Part shown: positions 31,708-41,110 of the stretch, in pieces
Layout of the letters: every line of letters begins with the position of its first letter
Numbering within the stretch: the first letter of the stretch is position 1
DNA from: DATIRA01 sp964553405
Lineage (GTDB): Bacteria; Pseudomonadota; Gammaproteobacteria; Steroidobacterales; Steroidobacteraceae
Length of the DNA: 44,698 nucleotides
NCBI GenBank assembly: GCA_964553405.1
Contig: CAZKLS010000008.1
Coordinates: forward strand, 1-44,698
Reading direction: 5' to 3'
The notes under the pieces: model-generated
Database searches by the model: none
What the model was told of the DNA's origin: nothing
What the model saw: the letters and a program-made list of their open reading frames with translations, nothing else
Program-made: the position numbers and the translations under genes

Positions 31708-33708
31708 TCAGCTGAAGACGAACACGCGCACCAGGATGTCCCCGATCCCGACCAGAGCCGCGCCGGCGATCAGCCCGGCACAGATCGGCTCCTGGCAATC
31801 CACCCAGAGCTGATAGCCGCGCGATTGCCTGTCGCCGCCGAAGCGACGCGCAGCGAGCCAGAAGAACAGCGCTCCGAGGAACATCATCAGCGTCGAGTCC
31901 GGCGGCACGACAACGCCGAGCCCGATCGCGAGCGGCGAGAGCGGGAAACGGTTGTGGGTGCGGATCCGCAGCGTTTCCATGACCAGCGCCGCGAACGCCG
32001 CGATCACCATCGACCAGATGATCGAGTCGGTGAGCAGCACGGCGCTGTCGCTGCCGCCGAAGATCGCCGTGACGAGATCCGACACGCCCTTCCACTGCAG
32101 TGCCCCGGGGAATGCGAAGCGATCACTGACCATCGTGTCCTGGACCGTGGAGCCGCTGCCCGGCTCGAAGCCGGCCAGGCCGAACAGCACGAAGAACAGC
32201 GGCGTCGCGACCAGCGACCCGGCGACGATGCCGATCACGTGGCCGATCGCCTGCTGGCGCGGCTTCGCGCCCAGCATGTAGCCCGGCTTGATGTCCATCA
32301 GCAGGTTCGAGGCGTTGCTCGCGACTTCCGCGCACATCACCGCGGTCATCAGGTTCGGTGCCGGGCTGCGCGGATCGATCGAGCCGAAGATGAACTGCGG
32401 GATCTTCGACAGCGACCCGGAGGGCGTGATCCCGGTCAGGGCGGTGCTGCTGGCCGCGATCAGGGCCAGCACCATGATCAGCGGAATCGCCGCGGCGCCG
32501 AGCACCCAGTCCACGCCGAACCAGTCGTGCGCCAGCCAGACGCCGATGGCGCCGACGATCGGGATGCCGACCCAGGACACCGGCAGCGGCAGCTCGATGT
32601 GCCGGAGCACGTCCTCGCCGGCCGGCGCGCGGCGCCGCGTGAAGCTGCGGAACGCTTCCTTGAACACCTCCGGCTTCGCGAACAGCGACAGCATGGCCGC
32701 GACGACCATCATCACGATGCCCCACCACAGCGCCCAGTTGTTCAGTATGTGCGCGCGTCCGAACAGCGCGGTACCCTCGGCGATGGATCCGGCCCGGGGC
32801 TGGATCTCGCCGAGCGAGATCATGATCGGCACGACGACGACGAAATTGAGCACCGCGCCGAGCAGCAGGCTCGCCGCGGTGCGGATGCCCATCAGGCCGC
32901 CGGCCCCGATCATCGCGAAATCGACCGCCGGCGAGAGCGCGAGCTGGCGGATGTCGACGCCAGCCAGCTTCGGCAGCGGCGCGACGCCGCGCTCGACCAG
33001 CGCGTAGTACCAGCCGTCCAGGTGAGTCGGCAGGTGCCAGTACGACTGGAATCCCAGCCACCGCTGCTGGATCAGCCGCATGTAGTTCTCGCCCGACAGG
33101 AAGCCGACGCCGCCTGCGAGTGCCGCGGCACCGACCAGCACCTTTGCCTTGAACATGCCGGCCGCCGCGGCTGCGCGCTCGTACAGCGCATCGAGCACGA
33201 CGCCGCAGGCACGGCCCTCGGGGAAAGGGTGCTGCTCGTCGTTGATGAAACGGCGCTTCATCGGGAACGCGACCAGCACGCCGAGCACCGACAGCACGAT
33301 GTTGAAGCACAGGATCTGCCACCATGGCAGCACCGAGTTCGTCGCCCACATGTAGGCGGCCAGGCCGGAGGTGAGCGGCATCGTCATGTAGCCGGCCGCG
33401 GTCGCGATCGACTGCGTGCAGTTGTTCTCAAGGATCGTCAGGTCGCGGACACCGAGTCGCGAGAGCACTCGATACAGCGCGAACGCCAGGATCACCGAGG
33501 TCAGGCCGACGCCGAGCGTCCAGCCGGTCTTGGCGCCCACGTACAGGTTGGTCACGCTGAGCAGCCCGCCGAGCACGAATCCGGTGACCGCGGAGCGCAG
33601 CGTCAGCTGCGGCATGTCACCGCGCCAGACGTTCTCGAGCCACCAGCGGTCCTTCTGTGCGCGGGTCCACTCGCGGACCTGCTCGTCGCTCAGTTGCTTC
33701 AGTGCCAT
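31708..33708 (-). CDS. OPT-family oligopeptide/metal-complex transporter
   Basis: This 666-residue integral membrane protein has about 15 hydrophobic segments. It has the OPT features NLYVGAKTGWTLGVGL, ILENNCTQSIATAAGYM and FPEGRACGVVL. Bacterial OPT proteins import peptides or metal-chelate complexes, probably driven by protons. It stands alone, converging on the hydrolase (61 bp gap holding a GC-rich inverted repeat without a T run) and divergent from the Rieske gene. Confidence 0.95.
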   Translation of the reverse strand: MALKQLSDEQVREWTRAQKDRWWLENVWRGDMPQLTLRSAVTGFVLGGLLSVTNLYVGAKTGWTLGVGLTSVILAFALYRVLSRLGVRDLTILENNCTQSIATAAGYMTMPLTSGLAAYMWATNSVLPWWQILCFNIVLSVLGVLVAFPMKRRFINDEQHPFPEGRACGVVLDALYERAAAAAGMFKAKVLVGAAALAGGVGFLSGENYMRLIQQRWLGFQSYWHLPTHLDGWYYALVERGVAPLPKLAGVDIRQLALSPAVDFAMIGAGGLMGIRTAASLLLGAVLNFVVVVPIMISLGEIQPRAGSIAEGTALFGRAHILNNWALWWGIVMMVVAAMLSLFAKPEVFKEAFRSFTRRRAPAGEDVLRHIELPLPVSWVGIPIVGAIGVWLAHDWFGVDWVLGAAAIPLIMVLALIAASSTALTGITPSGSLSKIPQFIFGSIDPRSPAPNLMTAVMCAEVASNASNLLMDIKPGYMLGAKPRQQAIGHVIGIVAGSLVATPLFFVLFGLAGFEPGSGSTVQDTMVSDRFAFPGALQWKGVSDLVTAIFGGSDSAVLLTDSIIWSMVIAAFAALVMETLRIRTHNRFPLSPLAIGLGVVVPPDSTLMMFLGALFFWLAARRFGGDRQSRGYQLWVDCQEPICAGLIAGAALVGIGDILVRVFVFS

Positions 33709-33847
33709 CGCTGCTCCGGCCCTTGACGCACCGGCGAGGATAACCGCAATGCGCCGCCTGCGTGGCCCCCGAGCCGCGCCGGCGTTGCCTCGCCACGGAA
33801 GGGGCGGGCCTTTAGACTAGCGGTCCGCACCAACATGGGTCACGCGC

Positions 33848-34204
33848 ATGCCGCTGCACACCGTCTGCCGCGTAGAGGAAGTACCGATCGGGATGATGAA
33901 GGCCTTCACGGCCGGCGATCAGAAGATCGTGCTGTATCACCTAGAGGATGGTTTCCATGCGACGCAGGCGAGCTGCACGCACATGTTCGCGCCGCTTGCG
34001 CGCGGCCGCATCGTCGACGGCTGCAAGGTGCAGTGCCCGCTGCACCGCGCGCGGTTCGACATCCGCAGCGGCGAGGTCGTGGACTGGGCCAGCTTCCCCC
34101 CCGGCATCCAGCTGCTGAACACGCTGCGGGCATCCAAGGCCCTCCGGACCTACAAGGTCAGCGTCAAGGACGGCTCGGTGCGGGTCAACGTGCCGAAGGC
34201 CTGA
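33848..34204 (+). CDS. Rieske-type [2Fe-2S] ferredoxin
   Basis: This 118-residue soluble protein has the two Rieske ligand pairs CTHMFAPL (Cys, His) and CPLHRARFD (Cys, His). It is similar to the ferredoxin components of aromatic-ring dioxygenases (BphF/NirD-like), so an electron-carrier role in the cytoplasm is likely. No oxygenase or reductase partner lies nearby. It is followed 18 bp later by a convergent rhomboid gene. Confidence 0.93.
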   Translation: MPLHTVCRVEEVPIGMMKAFTAGDQKIVLYHLEDGFHATQASCTHMFAPLARGRIVDGCKVQCPLHRARFDIRSGEVVDWASFPPGIQLLNTLRASKALRTYKVSVKDGSVRVNVPKA

Positions 34205-34222
34205 CTGCCGGCATCGGGCGCA

Positions 34223-35101
34223 TCAGTACCGGGCGGATCCGAGCGCGAGCCACCACGCGGCCGCGATCGCAGCGGCCGCCGCGGTGCCGAGCGTCCACTG
34301 CGCCCAGCCCGCGACCGGCCTGCGGGCCGATGCGAGCAGCACTCCCGCGATCGCACCCATGACGAAACCGGTCAGGTGCGCCAGCACGTCCGTGCGTTCG
34401 CCACCGACGCCGGTGAAGGCCAGCAGCGCGACGCCCGCGATCAGCGGTGCCCAGCGATACGCCCAGCGGTCGGCCCGGCTTGCCCGCCTGCGCCAGGAAT
34501 AGGCGGCGAGCAGGCCCAGCGTCGCGAACACGGCCGTCGAGGCGCCGACTGAGCCGTAGTCCGGCGACCGGATCATCGAGTTGAGGAAATTCGCGAGCGC
34601 GGCCGCGGCGAGCACCGCGGACCAGGTGAGGCCCGGACCGATCAGCTGCCCGGCGAGCAGTCCGAATACGGTGCCGAACCCCAGGTTCGCGAGCAGGTGT
34701 CCGACGTCGACGTGCAGCGTCAACGCGGTGACGGCCCGCCAGGCCTCACCGGCCTGCACCGCGCCCGCGCGCAGTCCGCCGTCACCGAACCAGTCGCGGT
34801 CGAACGCATCGCGTCCAGCCAGGTAGCCGACGACCAGCAGCACCAGCACGTACGCAGCGCAGCCGAGCCAGGCGAGCCGGTGGATCGGTTCCGGTTCGAC
34901 GCTGCGGCGGCGCGGCGGGTTCTCGCGCTGGTACCGCACGAGCTGAGCGAGGGCCTCCGCCTCGTGCTCGCCGGCGACGAGCAGGCTCCAGCTGCGCCCG
35001 TTCCAGCCGACCTGCGACGGGATGCCGACTGCGTGCAGCACGAAGGCGCGCTCGTCGCAGGCGGCGCGGCGGTAGGACCGGAAGATCTCGACGACGTCCA
35101 T
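34223..35101 (-). CDS. Rhomboid-family intramembrane serine protease with N-terminal cytoplasmic domain
   Basis: Residues 1-70 form a soluble alpha/beta domain (VLHAVGIPSQVGWNGRSWSL, then LLVAGEHEAEALAQLV) like the small DUF2007-type domain that precedes some rhomboids. The remainder has six or seven membrane helices. The catalytic Ser lies in YGSVGASTAVF and the His in VLAHLTGFVMG, and HLLANLGFG supplies the His/Asn oxyanion motif. All required residues are there, so it should be active. It is the third gene of an operon, esterase-patatin-rhomboid, with a 5-bp gap from the patatin. Confidence 0.9.
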   Translation of the reverse strand: MDVVEIFRSYRRAACDERAFVLHAVGIPSQVGWNGRSWSLLVAGEHEAEALAQLVRYQRENPPRRRSVEPEPIHRLAWLGCAAYVLVLLVVGYLAGRDAFDRDWFGDGGLRAGAVQAGEAWRAVTALTLHVDVGHLLANLGFGTVFGLLAGQLIGPGLTWSAVLAAAALANFLNSMIRSPDYGSVGASTAVFATLGLLAAYSWRRRASRADRWAYRWAPLIAGVALLAFTGVGGERTDVLAHLTGFVMGAIAGVLLASARRPVAGWAQWTLGTAAAAAIAAAWWLALGSARY

Positions 35102-35106
35102 GCGGG

Positions 35107-36069
35107 TCAGGATTCAGTGCCGCGAGCCTCCAGCGCCTGCAGCACCGGCTCGAGCTGCGGAGCGACGGCCTCGACGCACGCGCGGCCGAGCTCGATGGCC
35201 TCCGCGGCCCGGTGGAAGTCCATCAGCTGGAAGTCGGCCAGGTCCGGCCGCAGCACCAGGTCGGGCGGGTCCGACGCGAGGCGGCTGCGCGTTATCCGGT
35301 CCTGCATGATGTTGACCGAGCTGCTCATCGCCTCGAACAGTCCCGGCTCGTTGCGCCGCGAGCGGAACGACTCGACCAGGCCGTCGACGAGCCCGTACCA
35401 GCGCCTGAGGATGGCCGCGATCTCGGCGCTGGTCTCGGGCTCCTTGTCCGGCGAGTCATGGTCCGCGTCCGGCTCGCTGCGTGCCGAATCCGCGTGAGCG
35501 CGACGCGACTTGCGGGTCACCGAGCGGCTCAGGTCGATCGCAATGACCAGGTCGGCGCCCATCGCACGACACAGCGACACCGGCACGGGGTTCACGACCC
35601 CGCCGTCGATGAGCCAGCGACCCTGGAAGTAAGTGGGGGCGAACAGGCCGGGGAGGCCGCTCGAGGCCCGGATCGCACTCATGATCGGGCCCCGGCGGAT
35701 CCAGATTTCCTCGCCCGTGTAGAGGTCGGCCGCAACGGCGGCAAACCCGACTGGCAGGCTCTCGATGTCGGGGTCGCCGACCTGCAGGCTGATCGCGTCC
35801 ATCAGCCGGTTGCCGTTCATCATTCCGCCCCCACGGAACGTCGCATCGACGAGGCGCCAGACCTCCCGCTGCGTGAGGCCGCGCACCCAGCGTCCCAGCG
35901 CTTCGAGCCGGCCGGCCGCGCAGGCGCCGCCAACCAGCGCGCCGACCGACGCGCCGGCCAGCACGGCCGGCCTGAGGCCATGGGCGAGCAGCGCCTCGAG
36001 CGCGCCGATGTGCGCCCAGCCCCGGGCCGAACCGCTCCCGAGCGCGATGCCGAGGCGCGGTGTGCTCAC
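35107..36069 (-). CDS. Patatin-like phospholipase (RssA/YchK type)
   Basis: The 320-residue protein has the patatin lipase features: the Gly-rich oxyanion loop GSGSARGWAHIG, the nucleophile GASVGALVGG (GxSxG) and the catalytic Asp in LIDGGVVNPVP. Between about residues 188 and 215 is a highly charged insert rich in Arg, Asp and Glu. Such enzymes hydrolyse phospholipids or other acyl esters. It overlaps the upstream esterase by 4 bp. Confidence 0.93.
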   Translation of the reverse strand: MSTPRLGIALGSGSARGWAHIGALEALLAHGLRPAVLAGASVGALVGGACAAGRLEALGRWVRGLTQREVWRLVDATFRGGGMMNGNRLMDAISLQVGDPDIESLPVGFAAVAADLYTGEEIWIRRGPIMSAIRASSGLPGLFAPTYFQGRWLIDGGVVNPVPVSLCRAMGADLVIAIDLSRSVTRKSRRAHADSARSEPDADHDSPDKEPETSAEIAAILRRWYGLVDGLVESFRSRRNEPGLFEAMSSSVNIMQDRITRSRLASDPPDLVLRPDLADFQLMDFHRAAEAIELGRACVEAVAPQLEPVLQALEARGTES

Positions 36070-37181
36070 GGTTTCAGCGCGCGATACAGGTACGGAAGGC
36101 TCACGTCCATCCGGTAATCGATGTCGGAGTGATTGTCGTCGAATTCCTCGTAACGGTGCGGCACTCCCGCCGCGGCCAGCCGCCGGGCGAGCATTCGCGT
36201 CCCGTAGTGGATGTGGTACTGGTCGCGCCAGCCGCAGTCGATGTAGACGCCCTTCAGCGTCTTCAGGTTCCCGGCGTGGCGCGCGACGAGATTCACCGGG
36301 TCGTGCCGCAGCCAGCGCTTCCAGCGCGCCTCGATCAGTTCTCCCGTGTCGAGGTGGAATGGCAGGCGGAATCCCAGCGGGACCGCCGGATCGGGATCGT
36401 AGGTCGCCGCCATGCAGACGTTCATCAGCGCATGGCCCTCGGCCGGGGAGATCTTCCGCTTCTTCCAGAGTGCGCGCAGGAAACGGCGTACCCTGCCGTC
36501 GTCCTCGCCCTGCATCAGCCGGCGCTCGGCCGCCGCCCGGGCCGGGCGTGGCCCCGCGCCTTCTTTCAGCGGCGGCTGCCGGTAGCGCGCCAGCTCGTTC
36601 AGCGTGTTGGGCCAGTCGCAGCGATAGACGAAGTCGAAATAGGCGTCCCCGGAGTGATTCGCGACGGCTCCCCAGTGCCGCGCGTACTTCATGCCGTGGA
36701 TCATCGCGCCGTAGCCGCCCGAGGACTTGCCGAAGCAGCCGCGGTGCTCGCGCGAGGCCAGCGTCCGGAACTCGCGGTCGACGAAAGGCACGATCTCGCG
36801 CAGCAGGTAGTCCGCATAGTTGCCGATCGCGGAGGAGTTGACGTACTGGTTGCCGCCCAGCGACGTGAAGCAGTCCGGGAACACGATGATCGTCGGCCCC
36901 ATCCTCGCCTCGCGCACCAGCCGCGCGGCCTGCTCGGCCACGTTCTCGTTGAACGGCTTCCAGTTCAGGTGCGCGAGGCCCGAGCCGGTGAACCCGACCA
37001 GGTCGTACAGCACGGGGTAGCGGCGACCCGGGCCCGACCCGCGACGGTCATAGTCGGCCGGCAGCCAGACCGCCAGCCTGCGGACAGAGGGGTCGCGCAG
37101 CGGGTTGTCGGCGAGAATCTTCGAGTGATGCTCCAGCACCACGACGGTGCCGGCCTCGCGCAGGGGACGCTTGCGGGCCAT
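36066..37181 (-). CDS. Esterase (esterase D/enterochelin esterase-like alpha/beta hydrolase)
   Basis: The 371-residue protein has an N-terminal domain with RRLAVWLPADYDRRG, a core with FPDCFTSLGGNQYVNS and the nucleophile Ser in CFGKSSGGYGAM. The His is probably in DDNHSDIDYR. It resembles putative esterases of the D family, which act on thioesters or on ester bonds of siderophores and cell-wall polymers. No signal peptide is seen, so the substrate is probably cytoplasmic. First gene of an esterase-patatin-rhomboid operon. Confidence 0.9.
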   Translation of the reverse strand: MARKRPLREAGTVVVLEHHSKILADNPLRDPSVRRLAVWLPADYDRRGSGPGRRYPVLYDLVGFTGSGLAHLNWKPFNENVAEQAARLVREARMGPTIIVFPDCFTSLGGNQYVNSSAIGNYADYLLREIVPFVDREFRTLASREHRGCFGKSSGGYGAMIHGMKYARHWGAVANHSGDAYFDFVYRCDWPNTLNELARYRQPPLKEGAGPRPARAAAERRLMQGEDDGRVRRFLRALWKKRKISPAEGHALMNVCMAATYDPDPAVPLGFRLPFHLDTGELIEARWKRWLRHDPVNLVARHAGNLKTLKGVYIDCGWRDQYHIHYGTRMLARRLAAAGVPHRYEEFDDNHSDIDYRMDVSLPYLYRALKP

Positions 37182-37249
37182 GAACGGCTCCTGTTGCTCC
37201 GGTCAGGCCCGTGAAGATCGCCCGGTCCCGGGCCGAGGTCAATGCGGCC

Positions 37250-37843
37250 TCAGCCGCGGTCCCGGATGTCGATGAAGGTCAGGAACTCGCTGCGGGTACG
37301 CGCATCGGTCCGGAACGAGCCGAGCATCTTGCTGGTGATCATCGACACCTGCCGCTTGTGCACGCCGCGCGTGGTCATGCACTCGTGCGCGGCCTCGATC
37401 ACGACGCCGACGCCCTTGGGCTTGAGGACCTCGTTGATCGCGCGCGCGATCTCGGCCGTCATCTTCTCCTGGACCTGGAAGCGCCTCGCGAAGACGTCCA
37501 CGACCCGGGCGAGCTTGCTGATGCCGACGACCTTGTTCGTGGGCAGGTAGCCGACGTGCGCGCGGCCGATGATCGGCGCCATGTGGTGCTCGCAGTGGGA
37601 TTCGAACTCGATGTCGCGCAGCACCACCATTTCGTCGTAGCCGGCGGTCTCCTCGAAGGTGCGGCTGAGGTAGTCGCGCGGGTCCACGTCGTATCCGGAG
37701 AACCACTCCCGGTAGGCCTCTGCGACCCGCCGCGGCGTGTCCCTGAGCCCTTCCCGCGTCGGGTCGTCGCCGGCCCAGCCGAGCAGCGTGCGCACGGCCT
37801 GCTCGGCCTCGGCCTGCGTAACGGTTTTGCGCTTCTTCGCCAT
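37250..37843 (-). CDS. folE: GTP cyclohydrolase I (FolE)
   Basis: This enzyme converts GTP to 7,8-dihydroneopterin triphosphate, the first step of folate and pterin synthesis. The 197-residue product starts at ATG 37843 (MAKKRKTVTQAEAEQ) with GAGGAT upstream. Zinc ligands are in FESHCEHHMAP and AHECMTTRG, and IGRAHVGYLP and ISKLARVVDVFARR are family signatures. A long extension upstream of this start is read through the divergent promoter and is not real. Confidence 0.96.
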   Translation of the reverse strand: MAKKRKTVTQAEAEQAVRTLLGWAGDDPTREGLRDTPRRVAEAYREWFSGYDVDPRDYLSRTFEETAGYDEMVVLRDIEFESHCEHHMAPIIGRAHVGYLPTNKVVGISKLARVVDVFARRFQVQEKMTAEIARAINEVLKPKGVGVVIEAAHECMTTRGVHKRQVSMITSKMLGSFRTDARTRSEFLTFIDIRDRG

Positions 37844-37910
37844 GGCATATCCTCGTGAAGGGCGGTGCTCCGCCCGGACATCGTAACGCAGCGCTACGGT
37901 AACACCACGC

Positions 37911-38966
37911 ATGCGCCCGATCTTCCAGGCCGATCTCGTCAACCAGGCCTTCGGCGATCCCGGCCTGTTCCTGGACCTCAAGTTCGAGCGGCGCGCGCTG
38001 CTGTTCGACCTGGGGGACGTCGCGCCGCTGCCGACGCGGAAGATCCTGCGCGTATCGGACGTATTCGTCTCGCACGCGCACATGGATCACTGGAGTGGCT
38101 TCGATCGGCTGCTGCGGGTGCGCCTGGGCCGGGACAAGGGCCTCAAGCTGCACGGGCCGCCCGGCTTCATTGAGCAGGTCGGTCATCGGCTCGCTTCCTA
38201 CGCCTGGAACCTGGTCGACAGCTACCCGGTCGAGTTCTGCATCGACGTACGGGAGATCCGGGAGGACGGCTCGGCGGCGAGGGCGAGGTTCAGCAGCCGG
38301 CAGCGGTTCCGCAGGGAGGACTCTGACGGCGTCGTGAACGCCGGCGGGCTGCTGCTCGAGGAGCCCCAGTTCCGGGTCCGTGCCGCGTTCTTCGACCACG
38401 GCATTCCCTGCCTGGGCTTCCGCTTCGAGGAAGGGGTCCACATCAACGTCTGGAAGAACAGGCTCGAGGAACTCGGGCTGCCTACCGGCCCGTGGCTCAG
38501 CCGGGTGCGCCGCCTGGTCCGCGAGGGCGCGCCGCCGGATACGCCGGTGTCCGTGCGCTGGCGCGATCGCGGCGGCGGTCGCGAGCGGAGCTATTCACTG
38601 GGCGAGATCTGCAGCAGCGTCCTCAGCCTGTCGCCGGGCCAGGTCGTCTGCTATCTCACGGACCTCGCCGGGACGGCGGAGAACGCCGGGCGCGTGATTG
38701 CCTTCGCCCGGGACGCGGACCTGCTGTTCATCGAGGCGGCCTTCCTGCACGAGGACCTCGAGCACGCCGGGCGCAAGAACCACCTGACCGCGCGCCAGGC
38801 CGGCGAACTCGCGCGGCTGGCCGGCGCGCGGCTGGCCGTTCCGTTCCATTTCTCGCCGCGTTACATCGGGCGCGAGTCGGAGCTCAGGCAGGAGTTCGAG
38901 GCCGCGTTCCGCGGCGATGGCGCGGCGTCAGCCCGGTCGCCCGGCGCGACGCCAGTGCACGAGTAG
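37911..38966 (+). CDS. RNase Z-like metallo-beta-lactamase-fold hydrolase
   Basis: This 351-residue protein carries the metal-binding motif SHAHMDHWSG (HxHxDH) and downstream metal ligands in AFFDHGIPCLG, YLTDLAG and VPFHFSPRY. Proteins of this size and layout belong to the RNase Z/ElaC group or close relatives, which cleave tRNA 3' trailers or act as phosphodiesterases. Compared with ElaC it lacks the canonical GT start motif and has a longer middle part, so I do not assign a symbol. Its 3' end overlaps the rhomboid gene on the other strand by 39 bp. Confidence 0.88.
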   Translation: MRPIFQADLVNQAFGDPGLFLDLKFERRALLFDLGDVAPLPTRKILRVSDVFVSHAHMDHWSGFDRLLRVRLGRDKGLKLHGPPGFIEQVGHRLASYAWNLVDSYPVEFCIDVREIREDGSAARARFSSRQRFRREDSDGVVNAGGLLLEEPQFRVRAAFFDHGIPCLGFRFEEGVHINVWKNRLEELGLPTGPWLSRVRRLVREGAPPDTPVSVRWRDRGGGRERSYSLGEICSSVLSLSPGQVVCYLTDLAGTAENAGRVIAFARDADLLFIEAAFLHEDLEHAGRKNHLTARQAGELARLAGARLAVPFHFSPRYIGRESELRQEFEAAFRGDGAASARSPGATPVHE

Positions 38967-39539
38967 CGCATAGCCCGCCACCATGCCGCCGAGGTGGGCG
39001 AAGTGCGCGACGCCCTGGCCGGAGCCGGTGACACCGAGGTACAACTCGAGCAGGCCGTACAGCGTCACGAACAGCCAGGCCGGCATCGGGATCGGCGGGA
39101 ACAGCAACATGATCTTCCGGTGCGGATAGGCCAGTCCGAAGGCGAGCAGCAGCCCGAACACGCCGCCGGAGGCGCCGACGGTCGGGCGCGGCGGTCCGCC
39201 CATGGTTCCGGTCACGATCGTCTGCGCGATCGCGGCGCCGACGATGCAGACCAGGTAGTAGAAGAGGTACCGCCGCGCGCCGAGCAGGCGCTCGACCTCG
39301 CCGCCGAACATGTACAGCGCCAGCATGTTGAAGAACAGGTGCGCGAGACTGCCATGCAGGAACCCGTAGCTGAGCAGCTGCCAGATCTGGAAGCTCGGCG
39401 CGTTCGGAAAACGCGGCGACTCCGGCGGCCACAAAGCGAACGGCCCGATCAGCAGGAAGCCCGTGAGCTGCTGCAGGACGAAAATCACCACGTTGGCGAT
39501 CAGCAGCGCGCGGGTGACCGGTGGCAGGTTCATCGGCAT
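38928..39539 (-). CDS. Rhomboid-family intramembrane serine protease (minimal type)
   Basis: This 203-residue protein has six membrane helices. The catalytic Ser is in VGASGGVFGL, the His in FAHLGGMVAG, and the His/Asn motif in HLFFNMLAL. It lacks the N-terminal soluble domain of the other rhomboid in this window (34223-35101). Start ATG 39539 (MPMNLPPVTRALLIANVV, shown in part) or the next Met two codons later. The stop codon lies within the last codons of the MBL-fold gene. Confidence 0.94.
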   Translation of the reverse strand: MPMNLPPVTRALLIANVVIFVLQQLTGFLLIGPFALWPPESPRFPNAPSFQIWQLLSYGFLHGSLAHLFFNMLALYMFGGEVERLLGARRYLFYYLVCIVGAAIAQTIVTGTMGGPPRPTVGASGGVFGLLLAFGLAYPHRKIMLLFPPIPMPAWLFVTLYGLLELYLGVTGSGQGVAHFAHLGGMVAGYALLVHWRRAGRPG

Positions 39540-39598
39540 CCGGACATGCTAGCGGAAAGGGATCGTGGAGGCGCGGGCTGCATGCTAGTTTTGCACCC

Positions 39599-41110
39599 GT
39601 GAGCGCTGAACGAAACACGCGGACGACCGGCCCCGGACGACGATCGCGCATCGCGGGAGCGCTGCTGCTGGCGATTTGCGCGGTGCCGGGCGCGGAGGCG
39701 GCGCGGCGACTCGGCTCGCTCGGCTTCGAGCCGTGCACGCTCGCAGCGGTCGGGCTTCCGACGACAGTCGCGGCCCAGTGTGCCTCGCTTGAGGTTCCGG
39801 AGAACCGCGCGGACCCTGCGGGCCGGCGAATCAGCCTCGCAGTCGCCTGGGTGCCCGGCAGGGCAAAGCAGACCCGGCCCGATCCCGTGTTCATGCTGGC
39901 CGGGGGGCCCGGACAGGCGGCGCGGGAGGCCTTCCCAGCGGTCCAGGGCGCGTTCCGGGAGGTGCTTCGCGACCGCGACGTGATACTGGTGGACCAGCGC
40001 GGCACCGGCGGATCCAACCCGCTCGCCTGCCGCGACGAGCACGGCGCCAGCACGATCACCGAGAACGTCGCCGAGCAGGATCTCGACGCGGCGCGCCGCT
40101 TCGCGCGCCACTGCCTGGCCGGGCTCGACGCGGACCCACGCTACTACACGACGACCGAGGCCGCGCGCGACCTCGACGACGTCCGGCGGGCGATCGGCGC
40201 CGAACAGATCAACCTGGTCGGTGTTTCCTACGGCACACGGGTGGCGCAGGAATACCTGCGGCGATTCCCCGGCCAGACCCGCGCGCTGGTGCTCGACGGC
40301 GTGGTGCCGCCGTCGCTGGCGCTCGGCAGCGAACACGCGCGCAATCTCGACGAGGCGCTGAAGCTGCAGTTCCGACGCTGCGAGCAGGATCCCGGCTGCG
40401 CCCGGCGTTTCGGCTCGCCGTGGACCTCGCTGCAGCGACTGATCGGGGAACTGGAGGATGACCCGAGGTCCGTCAGGTTCAACGATCCGCTCAGTTTCGA
40501 GGCGCGCGATGGCGAGCTCACGCCCGGCATGGTCGCCGGCGTCGTGCGGCTGTATTCCTACTCGCCGCAGCTCGCGGCGCTGTTGCCGATGGCGCTGGCC
40601 GAAGCGCTGGCCGGGCGGCCGCAGGCGCTGATGGCGCAGGCCCGGATGATCGAGGACCTGCTCGGCGAGCAGATCATGCACGGCATGCAGCTGTCGGTCG
40701 GCTGCAGCGAGGACGCGGACCTGCTCGCGCCGGACCCGCAGGACCGGGAGACGCTGCTCGGCAGCTACTTCGTCGAGTTCGTCAAGGCGCAGTGCGAGGT
40801 CTGGCCCCGGGGCTCGGTGCCTGCGGACTTTCACGAGCCCGTCGTGAGCGACCACCCGGTCCTGCTGCTGTCGGGCGAGTTCGACCCGGTGACTCCGCCG
40901 CGGTACGGCGATGAGGTGCTGGACAGTTTCCCGCAGGGCCGCCACCTGGTGCTGCGGGGCGCCGGACACAACGTGATCGGCACCGGCTGCGCACCGAAGC
41001 TGCTCGCGACCTTCATCGAGCGGGCAGACGCGGGCGGCCTCGACGCGGGCTGCCTCGAGCAGCTGATCTACACGCCGCCGTTCGTCGGCGCCTACGGCTG
41101 GGAACCATGA
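39599..41110 (+). CDS. Exported alpha/beta hydrolase, TAP-like (proline iminopeptidase-type) protein
   Basis: The 503-residue product starts at GTG 39599 with a basic N-terminus and a signal peptide (RIAGALLLAICAVPGAEA). The hydrolase domain has the oxyanion motif MLAGGPGQAARE, the nucleophile in LVGVSYGTRVAQ and the C-terminal TAP-like region with SGEFDPVTPP (Asp) and GAGHNVIG (His). Related proteins (tripeptidyl aminopeptidases of Streptomyces and SlpD/E-type hydrolases) remove N-terminal peptides or hydrolyse esters in the periplasm. Its stop overlaps the ABC ATPase start by 4 bp, so it is co-transcribed with a NatAB-type exporter. Confidence 0.92.
   Translation: MSAERNTRTTGPGRRSRIAGALLLAICAVPGAEAARRLGSLGFEPCTLAAVGLPTTVAAQCASLEVPENRADPAGRRISLAVAWVPGRAKQTRPDPVFMLAGGPGQAAREAFPAVQGAFREVLRDRDVILVDQRGTGGSNPLACRDEHGASTITENVAEQDLDAARRFARHCLAGLDADPRYYTTTEAARDLDDVRRAIGAEQINLVGVSYGTRVAQEYLRRFPGQTRALVLDGVVPPSLALGSEHARNLDEALKLQFRRCEQDPGCARRFGSPWTSLQRLIGELEDDPRSVRFNDPLSFEARDGELTPGMVAGVVRLYSYSPQLAALLPMALAEALAGRPQALMAQARMIEDLLGEQIMHGMQLSVGCSEDADLLAPDPQDRETLLGSYFVEFVKAQCEVWPRGSVPADFHEPVVSDHPVLLLSGEFDPVTPPRYGDEVLDSFPQGRHLVLRGAGHNVIGTGCAPKLLATFIERADAGGLDAGCLEQLIYTPPFVGAYGWEP

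Noticed and set aside
37844..38083. N-terminal extension of folE
   Set aside because: The extension crosses the divergent promoter and the start of the MBL gene and is rich in Ser and Arg; ATG 37843 with GAGGAT upstream is the better start.
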